Positions 6,263 through 9,871 of a stretch of 9,871 nt of DNA are shown here, piece by piece. Below the pieces are notes generated by a model that searched no databases, had not been told where the DNA came from, and saw only the letters and a list, made by a program, of their open reading frames with translations. Position 1 is the first letter of the stretch; each line of letters begins with the position of its first letter. Origin of the DNA: Pseudomonadota bacterium (GTDB lineage Bacteria > Desulfobacterota > Desulfovibrionia > Desulfovibrionales > Desulfovibrionaceae); NCBI GenBank assembly GCA_023438245.1, contig JAEXRD010000056.1, forward strand, positions 1 to 9,871, read 5' to 3'. Both the position numbers and the translations under genes were made by a program.

Positions 6263-9200
6263 ATGACCCAGCCCCTGACGCACGGCTTCGAACTTCAGCG
6301 CGAGCAGTTCATCCCCGAGCTTTCCGCCACCGCCCGCATCTACCGCCACGCCAAGACCGGGGGCCGCCTGCTCTCGCTCATCAGTTCCGACGAGAACAAG
6401 GTCTTCGGCATCGCCCTGCGCACGCCCCCGGCGGACCACACCGGACTTCCGCACATCCTGGAGCACAGCGTGCTCTGCGGATCGGAGAAATATCCCGTCA
6501 AGGAACCCTTCGTGGAGCTCATCAAGGGCTCGCTGAACACCTTCCTCAACGCGCTGACCTTCCCGGACAAGACCTGCTACCCCGTGGCCAGCGCCAATCT
6601 GCAGGACTTCTACAACCTTGTTGATGTCTACCTGGACGCCGTGTTCCACCCGCGCCTCACCGAGAACACGCTCAGGCAGGAGGGCTGGCACTACGACATC
6701 GAGAAGCCCGAGGACGAGCTGGCCATCAAGGGCGTGGTGTACAACGAGATGAAGGGGGCCTACTCCTCGCCCGACAGCCTGCTGGCCGAATACTCCCAGC
6801 GCGCCCTGTACCCGGACACCTGCTACGGCGTGGACTCCGGCGGCGACCCGGAACGCATCCCGGATTTGACCTTCGAACAGTTCATGGACTTCCACCGCAG
6901 GCTGTACCACCCGGCCAACGCCTACGCCTTCTTCAGCGGCGACGACGACCCGGAGAAGCGCCTGGAGATCATGGACGAGGCCTTCAGCCGCTTCGAGGCC
7001 CTGCCCGGCGGGCCGGACTCCGAGGTGGGCGTGCAGGCCAAGTTCGACGCGCCCAAGCGCTTCGTGCACTTCTACGCCGCCGCGCCCGATGAAGCGGAGG
7101 ACATGGAGGACACGGACGGGATGGACGAGGGCGAGGATGAGGGCGGCGCGCCCGAGAATTCCGGCCCCAAGGCCATGTGCACCGTGAACTTCGGCCTGCC
7201 GCAGATCGTGGACCTGGACCCGGACGCGGGCGCGGACCTCTCGCTTGCGCTCAACGTGCTGGAGCACGTGCTCATCGGGCTGCCCAGCTCGCCCCTGCGC
7301 AAGGCGCTGGTGGACAGCGGCCTGGGCGAGGACATCACCGGCGGCGGGCTGGAGACCGACCTGCGCCAGATGTCCTTCACCGTGGGCCTGAAGGGCATGG
7401 GGGCCGCCACCGCCGAGGAGGCCGCCGACAAGGTCGAGGCCCTGGTGCTCTCCACCCTGGCGGGCCTGGAGCAGGGCGGCCTGCATGAGGGCGACATCGC
7501 CGCGGCCATCAACAGCGTGGAATTCGACCTGCGCGAGAACAATACCGGCAGCTACCCGCGCGGGCTGGCGCTCTTTTTCGAGTCCCTGGCCACCTGGCTG
7601 TACGACGGCGACCCGCTCATGCTGCTGCCCTTCGAGGGGCCGCTGGCGCGGCTGAAGGAACGCCTGGCCGCCGGCGAGAAGGTCTTCGAGAAGCTCATCC
7701 GCGAACATTTCCTGGACAACACCCACCGCGCCCTGGTGCTGCTGCGGCCCGATGCGGCCCTGGGCAAGCGCCGCGAGGCGGAGGAGAAGGCCAAACTGGC
7801 CGCCGTCCGCGCCGCCCTGAGCCAGGAGCAGGTCGCCGAGCTGGTGGAGCAGACCCTGACCCTGCGCGAGCTGCAGGAGGCCCCGGACAGCCCGGAGGAC
7901 CTGGCCAGGATTCCGCGCCTGGGCCTGTCCGACCTGCCGACGGAGAACGCCATCATCCCCCAGGGCTGCGGCTGCAAGAACGGCGCGAAGCTGTACCTGC
8001 ACGACCTGCCCACCAGCGGCATCGTGTACCTGGACCTGGGGCTGGACCTTTCCGCCGTGCCCGACCGCCTGCTGCCGCTGGTGCCCATCCTGGGCCGCGC
8101 GCTGCTGGAGATGGGCACGCAGAAGACCGGCTTCGTGGACCTGACCCGCAAGATCGCCATGACCACGGGCGGGCTGTGGGGCCAGGCCTTCGTGTCCAGC
8201 GTGCGCACCGAGGAAGGCGGCTGCGCCCCGGACCCCGCCGCGCGCCTGTTCCTGCGCGGCAAGGCCACCGCGGCCAACATGCCCGCGCTGCTGGGCATCC
8301 TCTCCGAGGTGCTGGAGGCCCCCAATTTCGAGGACAGCCAGCGCCTGGCCAAGATCATCCTGGAATCCAAGGCCCGGCGCGAGCAGCGGCTCATCCCCGC
8401 CGGGCACACCCTGGCGGCCTCGCGCCTGAAGGCCCGCACCGGCCCGGCCCAGGCCATGGCCGACGCCATGCACGGCGTGTCCGGCTTCCTGTGGCTGCGC
8501 GAGCTGGCCGCCAAGCTTCAGGCCAACCCCGAGGAAGCCTGCGCCGCCGTCGCCGCCGACCTGCGCGAGCTGCTCGCGCTGATGCTCTGCCGCCGCACGC
8601 TGGTGGCGGGCCTCACCGCCGGGGGCGCGCAGCTCTCCGACGCCGCCTGGCGGCTGGAGAACATGGTGGCCACCCTGCCCGGCGCGCTGCCCGAGGGCGC
8701 GATCTCCAAGGCCCCGCGCGCCATTCCGGACCTGCCGGAACGCGAGGGCCTGGTGCTGCCCGCCCAGGTGAACTACGCGGCCTGGGGCGCCAACCTGCGC
8801 GAGCTCTCCGCCCAGCCCGGCCTGGCCAGCGGCGTGGTCTGCAAGTACCTGCGCGCGGGCTACCTGTGGGAGCGCGTGCGCGTGCAGGGCGGAGCCTACG
8901 GCGCGGGCGTGTCCTACTCGCGCACCAGCGGCAACCTGGTGTTCAGCTCCTACCGCGACCCCAACACCGGGCGCACCGTGGAGGCCTTCCAGGGCGTGGC
9001 CCCGTACCTGGCCGCGCTGGAGCTGGACGGGGCCGAGCTGGAAAAGAGCATCGTGGGCACCATCGGCGACATGGACCACTACATGCTGCCCGACGCCAAG
9101 GGCTTCACCGCGCTGGCCCGCCAGCTCACCGGCGAGAGCGAGGCGCACCGCCAGCGCGTGCGCGAATCCGTCCTGGCGGCCACGGCCGAGGACTTCCGCG

Positions 9201-9313
9201 ACTTCGGCCGCAGCGCGGAGGCGGCGGCGAGGAATGGCCGCGTGGTCATCGCCGGCGGGCGCGAGGCCCTGGAACAGAGCGGACTGGACCTGACCCTGAC
9301 CCGGCTGCTGTAA
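6263..9313 (+). CDS. PreP/falcilysin-type M16C zinc metallopeptidase (insulinase family)
   Basis: A 1016-residue peptidase of the M16C clamshell class, which degrades unfolded peptides such as cleaved targeting or signal peptides. The inverted zinc motif HILEH (H64, E67, H68) is intact within LPHILEHSVLCGSEKYP, and E162 in VVYNEMKGAY is the expected third zinc ligand region. The N-terminal M16 half runs about 20-260. A middle section includes the M16C-associated region (about 490-740), and the C-terminal half contains RVRVQGGAYGAG at about 871-882, with R873 and Y879 matching the Arg-Tyr pair that completes the active site in this family. No signal peptide is seen, so a cytoplasmic location is likely. 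An acidic low-complexity insertion lies at 275-297. GAGG at 6255-6258 sits 4 nt before the ATG. The DUF3795 gene follows after 25 bp. A weak TTCCCT-17-TATCCT promoter-like pair at 6172-6200 may drive it. Confidence 0.95.
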   Translation: MTQPLTHGFELQREQFIPELSATARIYRHAKTGGRLLSLISSDENKVFGIALRTPPADHTGLPHILEHSVLCGSEKYPVKEPFVELIKGSLNTFLNALTFPDKTCYPVASANLQDFYNLVDVYLDAVFHPRLTENTLRQEGWHYDIEKPEDELAIKGVVYNEMKGAYSSPDSLLAEYSQRALYPDTCYGVDSGGDPERIPDLTFEQFMDFHRRLYHPANAYAFFSGDDDPEKRLEIMDEAFSRFEALPGGPDSEVGVQAKFDAPKRFVHFYAAAPDEAEDMEDTDGMDEGEDEGGAPENSGPKAMCTVNFGLPQIVDLDPDAGADLSLALNVLEHVLIGLPSSPLRKALVDSGLGEDITGGGLETDLRQMSFTVGLKGMGAATAEEAADKVEALVLSTLAGLEQGGLHEGDIAAAINSVEFDLRENNTGSYPRGLALFFESLATWLYDGDPLMLLPFEGPLARLKERLAAGEKVFEKLIREHFLDNTHRALVLLRPDAALGKRREAEEKAKLAAVRAALSQEQVAELVEQTLTLRELQEAPDSPEDLARIPRLGLSDLPTENAIIPQGCGCKNGAKLYLHDLPTSGIVYLDLGLDLSAVPDRLLPLVPILGRALLEMGTQKTGFVDLTRKIAMTTGGLWGQAFVSSVRTEEGGCAPDPAARLFLRGKATAANMPALLGILSEVLEAPNFEDSQRLAKIILESKARREQRLIPAGHTLAASRLKARTGPAQAMADAMHGVSGFLWLRELAAKLQANPEEACAAVAADLRELLALMLCRRTLVAGLTAGGAQLSDAAWRLENMVATLPGALPEGAISKAPRAIPDLPEREGLVLPAQVNYAAWGANLRELSAQPGLASGVVCKYLRAGYLWERVRVQGGAYGAGVSYSRTSGNLVFSSYRDPNTGRTVEAFQGVAPYLAALELDGAELEKSIVGTIGDMDHYMLPDAKGFTALARQLTGESEAHRQRVRESVLAATAEDFRDFGRSAEAAARNGRVVIAGGREALEQSGLDLTLTRLL

Positions 9314-9325
9314 TCCCCCACGCAA

Positions 9326-9332
9326 GGGAGGT
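9326..9332 (+). promoter_or_regulatory. Strong ribosome binding site of the DUF3795 gene
   Basis: GGGAGGT lies 6 nt before ATG 9339, within the 25-bp gap after the protease stop codon. No promoter is visible in the gap, so this gene is probably translated from a transcript shared with the protease. Confidence 0.7.
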
Positions 9333-9338
9333 GCCCCC

Positions 9339-9824
9339 ATGCCCGACCAGAACGACGCGCCCGAGACCTCGATCCGCAGCGCCCGGGAGATCACCCGGCT
9401 GGTGGCCCCCTGCGGCCTGTTCTGCGGCGGCTGCCTGGCCTTCGAGGGCGGGCCCATCCGCAGCCACGCCCGGGCGCTTGCGGGCCTGCTCGGCCCCAAC
9501 TTCGGGGTCTACGCCGAGCGCCTGAGCGAGATGAACCCGGTGCTGGGCCACTACCCGGCCTTCGCCGACATGCTGGAGTTCCTGGCGCGCGGCTCGTGCC
9601 GGGGCTGCCGCGAGGGCGGCTGCCTGCTGGGAAACTGCGGCGCACGCGCCTGCGCGCTGGAGCGCGGCATCGACTTCTGCGGCCTGTGCCCGGACTTCCC
9701 CTGCGAGAACCCCGGCCTGCCCGAAGGGCTGCTGGAACGCTGGCGCAGGAACGGCGAGATCCTGCGCGCCAAAGGCCCCGCCGCCTATCTCGACCTGGTG
9801 CGCGGCAAGCCGAGGTATCCTTAA
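9339..9824 (+). CDS. DUF3795 Cys-rich protein
   Basis: A 161-residue soluble protein matching the DUF3795 pattern: an N-terminal APCGLFCGGCLAF block, a helical middle, then a Cys-rich second half ending CGLCPDFPCENP. It has eleven cysteines: C25, C29, C32, C87, C90, C95, C100, C105, C114, C117 and C122. Their CxxxCxxC and CxxC spacing suggests metal or iron-sulfur binding, though the family has no assigned activity that I know of. No membrane segment or signal peptide is present. The gene probably shares a transcript with the M16C protease. A hairpin 22 bp after its stop is a likely transcription end. The family call is firm by pattern; any biochemical role would be a guess. Confidence 0.85.
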   Translation: MPDQNDAPETSIRSAREITRLVAPCGLFCGGCLAFEGGPIRSHARALAGLLGPNFGVYAERLSEMNPVLGHYPAFADMLEFLARGSCRGCREGGCLLGNCGARACALERGIDFCGLCPDFPCENPGLPEGLLERWRRNGEILRAKGPAAYLDLVRGKPRYP

Positions 9825-9845
9825 GGGCGCATCGGGGGAGGGGCG

Positions 9846-9871
9846 GGGGAACTCTTTGGAAAGAGTTCCCC
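9846..9871 (+). terminator. Probable terminator hairpin at the right edge
   Basis: A perfect 12-bp inverted repeat, GGGGAACTCTTT (9846-9857) and AAAGAGTTCCCC (9860-9871), has only GG between the arms, so the terminal pairs probably open to form a larger loop. It begins 22 bp after the DUF3795 stop. The window ends at the last stem base, so the T-run that would prove a rho-independent terminator cannot be seen. Hairpins of this GGGGAAC...GTTCCCC type are familiar ends of transcription units in Desulfovibrio-like genomes. Confidence 0.65.

Noticed and set aside
6194..9499. Very long minus-strand open frame (about 1100 codons) opposite the M16C protease gene
   Set aside because: Its composition is that of a codon-shadow frame (Gly, Ala, Val, His, Gln, Arg rich, no domain), while the plus strand has an unmistakable protease with intact motifs. 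High GC at third positions removes stops on the opposite strand.

Overview
The window is GC-rich chromosomal DNA from a free-living bacterium. Gene content and protein style (FecR/CHASE2 signalling, PAS-GGDEF and HD-GYP proteins, a PreP-like M16C protease, a DUF3795 protein) fit a high-GC member of the Desulfovibrionales or a related Desulfobacterota lineage. That placement is inferred from recognition, not from a marker gene. No rRNA, tRNA, CRISPR array, insertion sequence or phage gene was seen.

Left half (1-4510), all on the minus strand. In transcription order the genes are an AhpC-type peroxiredoxin (3869-4510) with its own promoter and rho-independent terminator, a class I SAM methyltransferase (3061-3789), a membrane CHASE2 sensor fused to an HD-GYP c-di-GMP phosphodiesterase (827-3013), and a secreted FecR-domain protein with a Gly/Ser-repeat tail that runs off the left edge (1-813). 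The CHASE2 and FecR genes are 13 bp apart, and the FecR ribosome binding site overlaps the CHASE2 stop codon, so they look translationally coupled.

Centre (4511-4822). This 312-bp divergent intergenic region carries a good sigma70-like promoter for the peroxiredoxin, with a roughly 135-nt GC-rich leader. It also carries a weaker candidate promoter for the rightward gene.

Right half (4823-9871), all on the plus strand. It holds a soluble PAS-PAS-GGDEF diguanylate cyclase with an intact GGEEF site and an RxxD inhibition site, a 1016-residue PreP/falcilysin-type M16C zinc metallopeptidase, and a Cys-rich DUF3795 protein 25 bp after it. A perfect 12-bp-stem hairpin lies at the right edge.

Functional reading: the window has both an enzyme predicted to make c-di-GMP (GGDEF) and one predicted to degrade it (HD-GYP), the latter tied to an envelope sensor and a FecR-like exported partner. 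The peroxiredoxin, protease and DUF3795 gene look like ordinary stress and housekeeping functions. The FecR/CHASE2-HD-GYP pair is the most system-like element, and its biological role cannot be told from sequence alone.
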